Assembly: GCF_006152145.1 (NCBI RefSeq)
Contig: NZ_VDFV01000013.1
Span: 33,219-97,218, forward strand
DNA from: Rubellimicrobium roseum
Lineage (GTDB): Bacteria; Pseudomonadota; Alphaproteobacteria; Rhodobacterales; Rhodobacteraceae
DNA: 64,000 bases
Direction of reading: 5' to 3'
Shown here: positions 36,849 through 46,038 of the stretch, one piece after another
How the letters are laid out: the number at the start of each line of letters is the position of its first letter
Position numbering within the stretch: position 1 is the first letter of the stretch
The notes under the pieces: model-generated
Seen by the model: only the letters and a program-made list of their open reading frames with translations
The model's database searches: none
Told to the model about the DNA's origin: nothing
Position numbers and translations under genes: made by a program

Positions 36849-37286
36849 TCAAACCTCGACCCAGATCGTGACGGGGCCATCGTTGACGAGGCTCACCTTC
36901 ATGTCGGCGCCGAAGCGTCCGCGCGCGGTCGGGATGCCCAGGGCTTCTATCTCGGCGGCGAACAGCTCGTAAAGCCGCTCGCCATCGGCCGGGGGCGCGG
37001 CCGTGGAAAAGCCGGGGCGGTTGCCCCGAGACGTGTCGGCAGCCAGCGTGAACTGGCTCACCACCAGCGCAGCGCCGTCCGTGTCCTTGAGCGAGCGGTT
37101 CATCTTGCCCGCCTCGTCCTTGAAGATGCGGAGCTTGGACAGCTTTTCGGCCAAGATGCGCGGCTTGGAATCATCGTCGCCCCCCATGGCGCAGACAAGG
37201 ATCAGGAGGCCGGGGCCGATCTCGCCCAGGGTCTCGCCGTCCACGCGGACGGCAGCCTCGGACACGCGCTGGACAAGCGCCCTCAC
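36849..37286 (-). CDS. dtd: D-aminoacyl-tRNA deacylase
   Basis: 145 residues, usual length. Hydrolyses D-amino acids from mischarged tRNAs. Active-site motifs SQFTLAAD (77-84) and NDGPVT (136-141; the usual form is N[SV]GPVT). Starts at GTG 37286 within a GTGA overlap with the pfkB-type kinase stop. It ends 23 bases before a possible reverse small ORF that was rejected. The kinase-dtd coupling suggests a shared transcript with the 38226-44048 cluster. Confidence 0.93.
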   Translation of the reverse strand: MRALVQRVSEAAVRVDGETLGEIGPGLLILVCAMGGDDDSKPRILAEKLSKLRIFKDEAGKMNRSLKDTDGAALVVSQFTLAADTSRGNRPGFSTAAPPADGERLYELFAAEIEALGIPTARGRFGADMKVSLVNDGPVTIWVEV

Positions 37287-38203
37287 AGTTCGTGCGCCCA
37301 GGGCGGGTTCGCGCCGGGGCGGCTGACCGTGACGGCGGCGGCGCGGACGCCGAGCGACAGCGCGTCGCGCAGGGCCGCCTCGGGCAGCGTGCGGAGCGCC
37401 GCCTTAGAAAGCAGCCCCGCCTTCCAGAGCGCGGTCAGGAGCCCCGCGTTGAAGGTGTCGCCCGCGCCGACGGTGTCGGCCACCGTCACCTTGGGTGCAG
37501 GGACATGGACGTAACCCGCGGGGGTGTGGCCGGTTGCGCCGCGCGCGCCTTCGGTGATGCAGACGAGGCTCGGCCCCATGTCGATGATCCGGCGCGCCTG
37601 GTCGTGACTGTCGCCCGGACCCATGAGCCAGTGCAGGTCCTCGTCCGACAGCTTCACGATGTCGGCGCGCGCGAGCATCCGGTCGATGCGGGCGCGGTAG
37701 CCCGCCTCGTCGGTGATGAAGGACGGGCGAATATTGGGGTCCACCATGGTCACGCGAACCGCGGATTCCCGGGCCTGGAGCGCCTCGTAGGCCTGGGCTG
37801 CGGGCTCGCCCACGAGGGAGATGCCGCCAAAGAACAGGGCCTGCGTCGCCGCGCCGAGAACCGGCAGGTCGGCGGGCGAGAGCATCCGGCCGGCGGTGTT
37901 CTCGTCGTAGAAGGTGTAGGTCGCGTGGCCATCGGTCAGGCGCACGAAGGCCAGCGTGGTCGGCCGCGGCGAGACATGGGCGGGCGAGGTGTCCACGCGC
38001 GAATCGGCCAGCACCTGCCGCAGGAGGTCGCCGAAGAGGTCGGAGGAGAGCCCGGAGAAGAACCCGGACGGCGCGCCCAGCCGGCCGATGGCGATGGCGG
38101 TGTTGAAGACGGCGCCGCCCGCATAGGGGGCGAAGGCGGCTTCGCCCGCCGGAGTGGTGCGGGGCAGCATGTCGATCAGCGCCTCGCCGCAGGACAGGAT
38201 CAT
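37283..38203 (-). CDS. PfkB-family carbohydrate kinase (fructokinase-like)
   Basis: 306 residues. ATG 38203 follows GGAGGAG. Ribokinase fold with N-terminal SCGEALIDM, the glycine pair in [18 protein letters not shown] (about 27-44), and C-terminal [14 protein letters not shown] with the catalytic Asp. Phosphorylates a sugar, most like fructokinase from the N-terminal motif; alternatives are 2-dehydro-3-deoxygluconate or adenosine-type kinases. Its GTGA overlap links it to dtd, and it follows the zinc-ribbon membrane protein gene by 22 bases. Confidence 0.88.
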   Translation of the reverse strand: MILSCGEALIDMLPRTTPAGEAAFAPYAGGAVFNTAIAIGRLGAPSGFFSGLSSDLFGDLLRQVLADSRVDTSPAHVSPRPTTLAFVRLTDGHATYTFYDENTAGRMLSPADLPVLGAATQALFFGGISLVGEPAAQAYEALQARESAVRVTMVDPNIRPSFITDEAGYRARIDRMLARADIVKLSDEDLHWLMGPGDSHDQARRIIDMGPSLVCITEGARGATGHTPAGYVHVPAPKVTVADTVGAGDTFNAGLLTALWKAGLLSKAALRTLPEAALRDALSLGVRAAAVTVSRPGANPPWAHEL

Positions 38204-38225
38204 GGGTCTCCTCCGCTTCGTTCCG

Positions 38226-39392
38226 TCAGCCGCCCTCGTCGAGCCAGCTTGGGCCAGCGTCCTGCCCGAAGCCCGCGCCGCCGTCAAAGGAGATCGAGCC
38301 GCCCTCGCCATAGAGTTGGTAGAGGTAGGCCGCCACGCCCGCGACGATGAGGGCGAGAAGGATCGCAAGGAAGATCTTCCACTTGGACCAGGGCCGTTCG
38401 CCCTGCACCTTGCCGGTCTGGCCGTTGACCACGAACCGGAAGCTGCGGTCCTGGAACTTGTAGGCGGCCATCCAGACGGGCAGGAGGACGTGCTTGAAGG
38501 TCACGTCCGAGATCTCGGTCCGCTTGGAGGAGATCCGCTGGTGGTCGCCGCCGATGTCGCGCCGGATGTCGAGCTCGATCTGCGCGTCCATCCTGGCGCG
38601 CGCGAGGGTGAAGCCCTCCTTGAGGTCGACGTGGTAGCTTTCGGCGCCGAAGCCCGACAGGTAGTCGGCGCGGTAGGGCGCCAGCGCCGAGAGATCCCAG
38701 GGCTCCAGCCCGTCCGTGTGTCCGCGCGGGAGCGAGGTCGAGGCCAGCACCAGCACGTCGTTGAAGAACCGCGCGACATGGCCGCTGACCGAACGCCAGC
38801 GGGTCCGCCGCTCCTGGTAGGTCTGGGTCTTGCCGTTCACCGTCCGGGTGCGCGTGACATAGTAGTCGTCCCCGCGCTGGCCGCGGTAATCGGTGGCCGT
38901 GTCGGCGTCGAAGGTCCAGTAGGGGACGTAGATGCCGTCCATCTTGCGCCCCCGTCGGGCATAGTCCTGCAGGCCGTTGGGCGCGAACCAGAGGCTGCCC
39001 AGCCAGCGGGTCATCGCGTCCCGGGCCTGCGCCTCGGAAAGCTGGAAAGGGATCAGGGCGGCGGGCTCGATTTGCCTGTGGGTGCTGGCTTCCGTGACCA
39101 GCGGGGTAGCGCAGAAGGGGCAGGTCGCGGCGCGCGTGCCTTCGGGAAAGCTCGTCTCGGCCCCGCAGTTGGGGCAGCGGAGGACGCGCGTCTCCTCGTA
39201 GGTGGCACCGCCCTCCAGGCGGGCAATGGCCGAACTGTAGTCGATCTCCTGGAGCGCCTGGGACAGATCCTCGGCCTCGCCCTCGGGGATCTCCTGCACG
39301 TGGCCGCAGTAGGGGCAGGCGAGCGAGGTCTGCCCCGGCGCGAAGACGAGCTGCGCGCCGCAGTTCTCGCAGGGGAATCGCTGGTCGGGCAT
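38226..39392 (-). CDS. Zinc-ribbon (TFIIB-like) membrane-anchored protein
   Basis: 388 residues. Two zinc ribbons at the N-terminus: CENCGAQLVF ... CPYCGH (about 7-35) and CPNCGAETSF ... CPFC (about 73-97). A long domain with aromatic-rich PYWTFDADTATDYRGQRG follows, one transmembrane helix at about 345-365, and a Gly/Asp/Ser-rich tail. Homologues are often labelled primosomal-protein-N'-like or TFIIB-type, with no proven role. GGAG precedes ATG 39392. Last gene of the SPFH/TelA cluster; likely a membrane-associated partner of the SPFH protein. Confidence 0.82.
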   Translation of the reverse strand: MPDQRFPCENCGAQLVFAPGQTSLACPYCGHVQEIPEGEAEDLSQALQEIDYSSAIARLEGGATYEETRVLRCPNCGAETSFPEGTRAATCPFCATPLVTEASTHRQIEPAALIPFQLSEAQARDAMTRWLGSLWFAPNGLQDYARRGRKMDGIYVPYWTFDADTATDYRGQRGDDYYVTRTRTVNGKTQTYQERRTRWRSVSGHVARFFNDVLVLASTSLPRGHTDGLEPWDLSALAPYRADYLSGFGAESYHVDLKEGFTLARARMDAQIELDIRRDIGGDHQRISSKRTEISDVTFKHVLLPVWMAAYKFQDRSFRFVVNGQTGKVQGERPWSKWKIFLAILLALIVAGVAAYLYQLYGEGGSISFDGGAGFGQDAGPSWLDEGG

Positions 39393-39502
39393 GGAGTCTC
39401 CGGTCGCGGTCTTCGGGGCAGGGTGGCAAGGCGCGGGACCGAAGGCCATGGACCGCCCGGCCGGGGGCCGGGCGCGTGTCGGTCGCGCCAGAGGGGGCGG
39501 CG

Positions 39503-40612
39503 TCAGGCCGGCGGCGGGGGCGGCGGGACCTGCGACAGCAGCGAGGTCAAGGCCGGCACCTCGCCCGCGCGCTTCCAGCCGTCCTGCCCGGCCGTCCAGA
39601 CATGGGTCTCGCGGGTGAGCGAGCCCTCGCGCGCGAGGCGCTGGAGGTCGGCCGCACCATAGGGGCCCATGGTCTGGCCGTTCTCGGCGATGTGCCACTG
39701 CGCGTCGGTGGCGGGCGGAGGAGGAGGCGGAGCTGCCTGGGTCGCCGGCTGGTCGGGCGCCCGGCCCCAGGGTCCGGCGGCCCCGGCCATGCCCAAGCCG
39801 ATCCCCATGCCCAGGCCCGCTCCCATGCCGCCCGAAGGGTTCTCGGCGGCCCTGGTCATCGCCTCGGCGGTCGAGAACTGGGTGTAGCGGTGCAGGTCGC
39901 CCACGATGCCCATGGAGGTCCGCTTGTCGAGCACGCGCTCGACCTCTTCGGGCAGCGAGACGTTCTCGATGTAGAACTCGGGCAGCGTCAGGCCGTAGTC
40001 CTTGATCGTCGGCTCGATGGCGTCCCGGACGATCCGGGCCAGGTCGTCGGTGTTGGCCGCCATGTCGAGGACCGGGATGCCCGAGCCCGCCAGCACCCGG
40101 CTCGCCTCCTGCACCACGACGTTGCGGATCTGGTTCGTCACCTCGTCGGTGGTGAACTCGCCGTCGGTGCCGACGATCTCCTTGATGAAGAGGGCGGGGT
40201 CGGTCACGCGCAGGGCGTAGGTGCCGAAGGCGCGCAGGCGCACGGGCCCGAATTCCGGGTCGCGGCACATGACCGGGTTCTTGGTGCCCCACTTCTGGTC
40301 CGTGAAGCGGGTCGTGTTGACGAAGTAGACCTCGCTCTTGAACGGCGACTGGAAGCCGTGCGTCCAGTGCTGGAGCGTGGTCATGATCGGCATGTTGTTG
40401 GTCTCGAGCACGTAGAGACCAGGGCCGAAGACGTCGGCGAGCTGCCCTTCGTGGACGAAGACGGCGGCCTGTCCCTCGCGCACGGTGAGCTTGGCGCCGT
40501 ACTTGATCTCGTGGCCGTAGCGCTCGAACCGCCAGACCACCGTGTCACGGGTGTCGTCCGTCCAGGCGATGACGTCGATGAACTGGCCGGACAGGAAGTC
40601 GAACAGGGCCAT
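39503..40612 (-). CDS. SPFH-domain protein with C-terminal GYF domain
   Basis: 369 residues. An SPFH (stomatin/flotillin/prohibitin) core at about 30-245, including EEVERVLDKRTSMGIVGD, then a Gly/Met/Ala/Pro linker with a polyproline run and a GYF_2-type domain (about 305-360: WHIAENGQTMGPYGAADLQRLAREG). No N-terminal membrane anchor. Known in the databases as 'virion core protein'-type by similarity to a poxvirus label. SPFH proteins scaffold membrane microdomains; the GYF domain binds proline-rich peptides, perhaps the cluster's own Pro-rich partners. Confidence 0.86.
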   Translation of the reverse strand: MALFDFLSGQFIDVIAWTDDTRDTVVWRFERYGHEIKYGAKLTVREGQAAVFVHEGQLADVFGPGLYVLETNNMPIMTTLQHWTHGFQSPFKSEVYFVNTTRFTDQKWGTKNPVMCRDPEFGPVRLRAFGTYALRVTDPALFIKEIVGTDGEFTTDEVTNQIRNVVVQEASRVLAGSGIPVLDMAANTDDLARIVRDAIEPTIKDYGLTLPEFYIENVSLPEEVERVLDKRTSMGIVGDLHRYTQFSTAEAMTRAAENPSGGMGAGLGMGIGLGMAGAAGPWGRAPDQPATQAAPPPPPPATDAQWHIAENGQTMGPYGAADLQRLAREGSLTRETHVWTAGQDGWKRAGEVPALTSLLSQVPPPPPPA

Positions 40613-40728
40613 GGGCGCGGCTCCTCGGATGGTGGGCGGCCGGAAAGCTCCGGCCCGGTGCGCCCCGAAGATATAGCAGCGGAGGGCCGCTCCGCTATGG
40701 CGGCTTTCCCGACCCGGTGGCCGGACCC

Positions 40729-41712
40729 TCAGACGGGGCCGCCCACGAGCTCGGCCGCGATCTGCTGCACGGCGGGCGTGGCCTCCTCGGCCGTCATCCC
40801 CGAGTTGAGACGCGGGTCGTAGAGCATCCGCAGCAGCAGCTCGTCATGCGCCGTGAGCCGTCCGAACTCCTCGTCGTCGTTGAAGATCGAGGGGCGCGCG
40901 TTCGGGCTGTCGTTCGCGAGGCCCATGCCCTGGGCCAATTCCTCGTGGATGCAGGCGGTGCGCAGGAGCTCGGGATGCTCGGCCCGCACCAGCGCCACGG
41001 CCTTGCTGTAGCCGGAGCCGTCGCCCGAGCCGAAGGCGAAGACGAGGCAGAGCGTCGAGCGCGGCAGGTTCATGAAGGCGCGCACCGAGGACTCCGCGAT
41101 GCCGGGGGCGAGGTCGCGCAGGCGCGACTCGAAGGCCTCGCGGTCGTCCTCGCTCAGGAAGAGGACGTGGAAGTTGGCGTCCTCCTCCACCTGCGCGATG
41201 GGCACGCTCGTGAGGCGCGATAGCCGCGCCGCATAGGCCAGGACCGAGGCGCGGTCGAGGACACGCTGGGAGGGCTCGACCGAGGGACCGAACTCGATCT
41301 CCATGCGGATCGGCTGCTCCCACCGGCGGAGCCGCGCGGCCGACCGTTCGGCCACCAACGTGCCGCCCGCGGAGGCATATTCGTCGAAGAGCGCGATCTC
41401 GACGAAGTTCCGCGCGAGCATCGTGTCGGTGTAGGGCGTGTCGCTGCCACCCCCGTCCCCGCGCAGAAGGCCCTGCGCCAGAAGGTCGGCCTGGAGCCGG
41501 CGGTAGTAGAGCGCGAGCGCCTGGCTTTCCGGCGAGGGCGCCGACGGGATCGCGGCGGGCTCAGGCTCCTCGGCGTTGGGCGAGGGGGCCGGCGGCGGCT
41601 CGGGACGAACGGCGGGAGGGCGGCCCGGGGGCTCCTCGGGCGCCGTCGCGCAGCCGGCAAGCGACAGGGCCAGAAGGCCCGCGAGCGCGGCGGACAGGGG
41701 GCGGCGACGCAT
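40729..41712 (-). CDS. DUF2927 lipoprotein with zincin-like motif
   Basis: 327 residues from ATG 41712 (a GTG at 41715 is adjacent). Signal peptide with lipobox LAGC (Cys near residue 21), a Pro/Glu-rich linker, then the DUF2927 domain. The motif HEELAQGMGLANDSP (about 252-266) has an HEExxxxxG pattern resembling zinc-metallopeptidase helices, so a cell-surface protease activity is conceivable but unproven. Lies between telA and the SPFH gene, 18 bases from telA. A Gly/Ser loop near 120 is unusual. Confidence 0.82.
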   Translation of the reverse strand: MRRRPLSAALAGLLALSLAGCATAPEEPPGRPPAVRPEPPPAPSPNAEEPEPAAIPSAPSPESQALALYYRRLQADLLAQGLLRGDGGGSDTPYTDTMLARNFVEIALFDEYASAGGTLVAERSAARLRRWEQPIRMEIEFGPSVEPSQRVLDRASVLAYAARLSRLTSVPIAQVEEDANFHVLFLSEDDREAFESRLRDLAPGIAESSVRAFMNLPRSTLCLVFAFGSGDGSGYSKAVALVRAEHPELLRTACIHEELAQGMGLANDSPNARPSIFNDDEEFGRLTAHDELLLRMLYDPRLNSGMTAEEATPAVQQIAAELVGGPV

Positions 41713-41730
41713 CACGAGGGTCCCTCCACT

Positions 41731-42921
41731 TCAGCCGCGCGCGGAGCCGCTAACCGACTCGCCGAGGCCCGTCGACCGGGACTTGGCAGAGGCGAGCGCC
41801 GCCTTCAACTCCTGCTCCATGCGTTCGAGATCGGCTTCCGCGGCGGCGCGGCGCGCGTTGCCCTGGTCGGCGATCCCGAGGGACTCGTTGATCGTGGCGA
41901 TCAGGCTGTCGTTGGCCACGCGGACGGCCTCAATGTCGAAGACGCCGCGCTCCATCTCGGTGCGGACAACCTTGTTGGCCTGCCGCAGGTTCTGCGCGTT
42001 GCGCGTCAGGAGGTCGTTCGTCAGGTCGTTGGCCTCGCGCACCGCCGAGGCAGCCTCGGAGGACCGCTGAATGGTGATGGCCTGGGCAAGCTGGCTTTCC
42101 CAGAGCGGCACGGTGTTCACCAACGTCGAGTTGATCTTGGTCACAAGGCTCTTGTCGTTCTCCTGCACCAGCCGGATCGAGGGCAGCGACTGCATCGTGA
42201 CCTGCCGGGTAAGCCGGAGGTCGTGGACGCGGCGGTCGAGGTCGTCGCGGGCCGAGCGGAGGTCGCGCAACTCCTGCGCCCGCATCACGGCCTGCTCCTC
42301 GGGGGCGGCCTTCACCTCGCGCTCCTTGCCGGGGATCGTTTCGCGGTCGAGGTCCTGGAGCTTGGCCTCGCCGGCGGCGATGTAGAGCGCGAGCTCGTCG
42401 TAGAAGGCGAGCGTCCGGTCATACAGCCGGTCGAGCGCCTCGATGTCCTTCAGGAGCTGGTGCTCGTGCTTCAGGAGGTCGTCCGTGATCCGGTCGATCT
42501 GGCCCTGCACCTCCTCGAAGCGGGCGGCGAAGCGGGCGAGGGGCGCGGCGCGGCCTGTCAGCTTCTCCCAGAAGGACCGCTCGCGCCGCACGTCGAGCTC
42601 GTCCGAGGAGAAGCCCCGGATGGCGGCCACCATGTCGCGCAGCGCGTTGCCCGCTGGGCCCACGTCCTTGTTGCGCACCCCTTCGAGCATCGACTGGCTT
42701 ATCTGCTGGAGCTCGCCCTGCGCGCGCGAGCCGAAGGCGACGATGGAGCCGGCGCTGGACAGGTCGATCTCGGCCATCCGCCGGCGGATCTCCTCGCCCA
42801 CGGGCGGCGCGGCCTGGTCCAGTGGCGTGACGGCGGCGGCGGGTTCGGGCAGGACCATGGCGGTGACCTTCTCGGCCTGGGCGAGCGCCGCCTCGGCTGC
42901 CTTGCGGGTGGTGTCGGACAT
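41731..42921 (-). CDS. telA: TelA-family toxic anion resistance protein
   Basis: 396 residues, almost all helical, cytoplasmic and long coiled-coil in the TelA family. Conserved LDRLYDRTLAFYDELALYIAAGE and the NTVPLWESQLAQAITI core of the family are easy to see. TelA (KlaA) homologues are linked to tellurite, nisin and antibiotic tolerance; mechanism unknown. GGGGGAGA overlaps the stop of the XpaC-like gene 12 bases upstream, so they are co-expressed. Pairing with XpaC is a widely conserved arrangement. Confidence 0.93.
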   Translation of the reverse strand: MSDTTRKAAEAALAQAEKVTAMVLPEPAAAVTPLDQAAPPVGEEIRRRMAEIDLSSAGSIVAFGSRAQGELQQISQSMLEGVRNKDVGPAGNALRDMVAAIRGFSSDELDVRRERSFWEKLTGRAAPLARFAARFEEVQGQIDRITDDLLKHEHQLLKDIEALDRLYDRTLAFYDELALYIAAGEAKLQDLDRETIPGKEREVKAAPEEQAVMRAQELRDLRSARDDLDRRVHDLRLTRQVTMQSLPSIRLVQENDKSLVTKINSTLVNTVPLWESQLAQAITIQRSSEAASAVREANDLTNDLLTRNAQNLRQANKVVRTEMERGVFDIEAVRVANDSLIATINESLGIADQGNARRAAAEADLERMEQELKAALASAKSRSTGLGESVSGSARG

Positions 42922-42933
42922 CTCGCTCTCCCC

Positions 42934-43833
42934 CTAGTGGTCCGTGGGCACGCCTTCGCGCTGCAGGCGGTCGCGCAGCACGGTGATCTCGAGGTCCATC
43001 GCCTCGCGCCCGCCTTCGAGAAGCTGGGTGGTGCGCTGGGCGTAGTTGGTTTCGAGGTCCCCGAGCAGCGCCTCGTAGTCGGCGCGGGCGCGGGCGTCAC
43101 GCGTACGGGCGTAAAGCTCCGCGAAGCGCAGCGTCGCGTCGCGCGCCCCCATCAGGTAGACGCCCAGGTAGCGACGCGCGGCGGTGAGGTCGCGGGGGTC
43201 CTCCTCGACGGTGCGGATCAGGCGTCGCGCGAGCGCCTCGAAGCCCGCCACGCGGGTGGCAAGGCCCCGGTCGCCCAGGGCGCCGATGCGGTCGCGGATG
43301 GTGGCGAGGTGGGCCTCGGCCTCCTCGACCACGCGGGCGACGCGGTCCTGCTGGAAGGTGTCGATCCCTTCCATCCGCTTGTCGCGCAGGGGGTCGAGAC
43401 CGAAGGCGGCGAGGTGCAGGCCTCCGGCGGCGATGGCGTAGAGGATCGCGTCCCCCACGGCATCCGGGGCGCCCGAGAGCACGGCCAGCGCCGTTCCAAG
43501 GGCGGCCAGCGCTGCCGCCAGCATCTTGCGCGGCAGGGCCGGGCGGCGCGCCAGCGGACGAAGGTCATAGGCCGCCTGAGCCCGCAGGCCGTGGCGCAGG
43601 AGCCGGGCCCCGAGGCCGAGGACGGCCGCCGCCCCGAGGCCGAGGACCACTTCGCTTCCGTCGCCGCCAAGCGAGGTGAAGGCTGCAAGGACCGGAGGCA
43701 CGAAGAGAAGGTTCGCCTTGGCACCCGCCGCGTCGACCTGCCGCATCTCGGCCCGGGCCTCGCGCGCGGCGTCGTCGGGCGGGCCTGCTGGCCGGGCGCC
43801 GGGGCTGAATCGTCCGCCAAAGCGCTGCGCCAT
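42934..43833 (-). CDS. XpaC-like 5-bromo-4-chloroindolyl phosphate hydrolysis family protein
   Basis: 299 residues. Two or three N-terminal hydrophobic helices (about 50-65, 68-85, 108-135) then a helical cytoplasmic region (about 140-299) ending in LEITVLRDRLQREGV. The family label comes from the XpaC gene found in indolyl-phosphate screens; no catalytic residues are evident, and it is more likely a membrane partner of TelA. ATG 43833 shares a base with the stop of the small membrane protein upstream (TGATG). Confidence 0.84.
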   Translation of the reverse strand: MAQRFGGRFSPGARPAGPPDDAAREARAEMRQVDAAGAKANLLFVPPVLAAFTSLGGDGSEVVLGLGAAAVLGLGARLLRHGLRAQAAYDLRPLARRPALPRKMLAAALAALGTALAVLSGAPDAVGDAILYAIAAGGLHLAAFGLDPLRDKRMEGIDTFQQDRVARVVEEAEAHLATIRDRIGALGDRGLATRVAGFEALARRLIRTVEEDPRDLTAARRYLGVYLMGARDATLRFAELYARTRDARARADYEALLGDLETNYAQRTTQLLEGGREAMDLEITVLRDRLQREGVPTDH

Positions 43834-44048
43834 CAGGATGGCCCCATCACGCCGCCTGTCACGCCCACGAGCAGCAGCAGAAGCACGACATACGCGATGT
43901 TGCGAGCGGCCTTGGGCATCCTGTCCTCCGTGGGAACGGGCAACGGCGCCGGGGCAGGGGTCGAAAGGGAGCGGACCAGCGTGACGGCTGCCGCGATGGC
44001 CAGGGCCAACGCCGCGAACAGCATCAGGAACAGGATCAGCCGCGCCAT
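43833..44048 (-). CDS. Small two-helix membrane protein
   Basis: 71 residues, two hydrophobic segments (about 3-26 and 50-67) joined by a Pro-rich loop (STPAPAPLPVPTE). No family recognised. Its stop overlaps the XpaC-like start by one base, so it is probably the first gene of the cluster. Likely a membrane subunit or membrane adapter for XpaC/TelA. Could also be a fragment of a larger protein; nothing upstream supports that. Confidence 0.65.
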   Translation of the reverse strand: MARLILFLMLFAALALAIAAAVTLVRSLSTPAPAPLPVPTEDRMPKAARNIAYVVLLLLLVGVTGGVMGPS

Positions 44049-44160
44049 GCCTCATCATCCCCAAGCCGCCGGACCATCACAAGCGGAAAGCCCTACTTAG
44101 GTGCGGCCGCGCCCCGTTCAACGAAGGGGCGCGGGGGATGTTCCAGGGCGGGACCGGCCG

Positions 44161-46038
44161 TCAGCCCTTGCGGGGCTTGAAGCCGGGGCGCCCGCCAGCG
44201 GCGGGGCGGCCCTTGTCGAAGCCGCCCGTGCGGGGCTTGAAGCCACCGTCGCGCGGGGGACCCTTGCGAGGCGGGCGCCCGCCCTCGGGCCGGTCGCCGC
44301 CACGGCCCGCGAAACCGCCGCCCTCGCGCGAGAACTTGGCCGGGCGGTCGCCGTCGCGGGGGGGACGGCGCTCGTCGTCGCCCCGGGGCTTGAAGGGCCG
44401 CGCGGGCCGATCCTCGCCCTCGCGGCGCGGGCCGCGATCCTCTCCACCCTCGCGCGGGAAGCGAGGCTTGAAGGGGCGCGGACCCCGGTCGTCGCCGCCC
44501 TCCCGGGGCTTGAAGCTGCGCGCCGGCCGGTTGTCGTCACCACCTTCACGGGGGAAGCGGGGCTTGAACGGGCGCGGGGCCCGGTCGCCGTCCTCGCGGC
44601 GCGGCTTGAAGGAGCGCGGACGGTCCTCGCCACCCTCGCGGGGCGGACGCGGACGATCGTTGTCGAAGCGGCGGGGCGGGCGGTCGTCACCCTCGCGCCG
44701 GGGCGGACGGTCGTCACCGAACTTGCGTGGGGAGCGGTCGTTGTCGAACCGGCGCGGCGGGCGGTCGTCGTTGGACCGACGCGGGCCGCGGTCGCCCTCG
44801 CTGCGCTGGGGACGGTCCCCGAAATCGCGGCGCGGCTTGTCCCCGAAGTCTCGGCGCGGGCGGTCGCCCTCGTCCCGGCGGGGGCGCTCGCCGTCGGCGT
44901 GGCTGCGGAAGCCCTCGGCGCGGCGGGGCCGGTCGCCTTCGCCGCGGTCATGGCTCTTATAGCCGCCCGAGCGGGGCTTGTCGCCGAAGTCGCGGCGCGG
45001 GCGCTCGTCGCGAGTCGCGGGCGGCTCCTCGCCGTCGCGCATCCAGGTGCGCGGGCGCGTGAAGGAGCCGGGCATGGAGGGCTTGCCAGGCTTGCGCGGC
45101 GGACGGCTGTCCTCGCGCGCCTCGCCCTTGGCCTTGAGGCGGGGCTTCATCTCGCGCCGGACGGTCGCGCCCTCGGGGCGGCGGGTGGCGAGAGGCGCGC
45201 GCGCGGGCCGGTCCTCGGCCTCGTCGTCGAAGACGGGCATATCCGAGGGCTCGGGCTTCCTGCGGGACCGCGTCACTGGCTCGGGCTTGCCGAGGCCCAA
45301 CTGGTCGCGGACGATCTTGGGCCGCACCTCCTCGACGTCGCCCACGGGCAGGTCGCCCAGCTGGAACGGGCCGTAGCTCACGCGGATGAGCCGGTTCACG
45401 GTGTAGCCGAGATGCTCCATCGAGTTGCGGATCTCGCGGTTCTTGCCTTCGCGCAGGGTGATCGTCAGCCAGCAGTTGCTGCCCTGCTGGCGGTCGATGG
45501 CGACCTCCATCGGCTGGTAGTCGATGCCCTCGACGGTCACGCCCTGCCGCAGCGGCTCCAGGTCCGCAGGAGTCGGATTGCCGTGGATGCGCACGCGGTA
45601 ACGGCGCGACCAGCCGGTCGAGGGCAGCTCGAGCTTGCGCTTGATCTCGCCGTCGTTGGTCAGCAGCAGGAGCCCCTCGGAGGTGAGGTCGAGCCGGCCC
45701 ACGCTCATGACGCGGGGCATGTCCTCGGGCAGCGAGTCGAAGACGGTCTCGCGGCCCTCCTCGTCGCGTTCCGTGGTCACGAGCCCGGCGGGCTTGTGAT
45801 AGAGCCACAGGCGCGTCGCCTCGGCCGCGGCCACGAGCTGGCCGTCGACGGCGAGGCGGTCCTTGTCGGTGACGTTGGTGGCGGGGCTCGTCACCTGGGT
45901 TCCGTTGACCGTCACCCGGCCCTCGAGGACGAGCCGCTCGGCATCGCGGCGCGAGGCCACCCCCGCGCGGGAGAGAACCTTGGCAATGCGCTCGCCTTCG
46001 CCCGGGGCGCCATCGGGGGTCTTGTCATCTGTGCTCAT
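44161..46038 (-). CDS. rluB: RluB-type 23S rRNA pseudouridine synthase with a long Arg-rich tail
   Basis: 625 residues, whereas RluB is normally 240-290. S4 RNA-binding domain at about 15-70; synthase domain with catalytic Asp117 in VGRLDLTSEGLLLLTNDG; REIRNSMEHLGYTVNRLIRVSYG closes the core at about 225. Residues 255-625 are low complexity, Arg/Asp/Pro/Gly/Phe/Lys with recurring DDRPPRR, RDFGDKPRR and RPFKPRFPREGG units, a disordered RNA-binding-like tail. ATG 46038 was taken as start; the frame is open far upstream in the dnaG antisense, which is spurious. Ribosome site weak. Divergent from tadA by 75 bases. Confidence 0.9.
   Translation of the reverse strand: MSTDDKTPDGAPGEGERIAKVLSRAGVASRRDAERLVLEGRVTVNGTQVTSPATNVTDKDRLAVDGQLVAAAEATRLWLYHKPAGLVTTERDEEGRETVFDSLPEDMPRVMSVGRLDLTSEGLLLLTNDGEIKRKLELPSTGWSRRYRVRIHGNPTPADLEPLRQGVTVEGIDYQPMEVAIDRQQGSNCWLTITLREGKNREIRNSMEHLGYTVNRLIRVSYGPFQLGDLPVGDVEEVRPKIVRDQLGLGKPEPVTRSRRKPEPSDMPVFDDEAEDRPARAPLATRRPEGATVRREMKPRLKAKGEAREDSRPPRKPGKPSMPGSFTRPRTWMRDGEEPPATRDERPRRDFGDKPRSGGYKSHDRGEGDRPRRAEGFRSHADGERPRRDEGDRPRRDFGDKPRRDFGDRPQRSEGDRGPRRSNDDRPPRRFDNDRSPRKFGDDRPPRREGDDRPPRRFDNDRPRPPREGGEDRPRSFKPRREDGDRAPRPFKPRFPREGGDDNRPARSFKPREGGDDRGPRPFKPRFPREGGEDRGPRREGEDRPARPFKPRGDDERRPPRDGDRPAKFSREGGGFAGRGGDRPEGGRPPRKGPPRDGGFKPRTGGFDKGRPAAGGRPGFKPRKG

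Noticed and set aside
36719..36871. 50-codon Arg-rich plus-strand ORF with GGAGGG upstream
   Set aside because: Good ribosome site, but overlaps the dtd 3' end, has skewed Arg content typical of antisense GC-rich frames, and no known counterpart.
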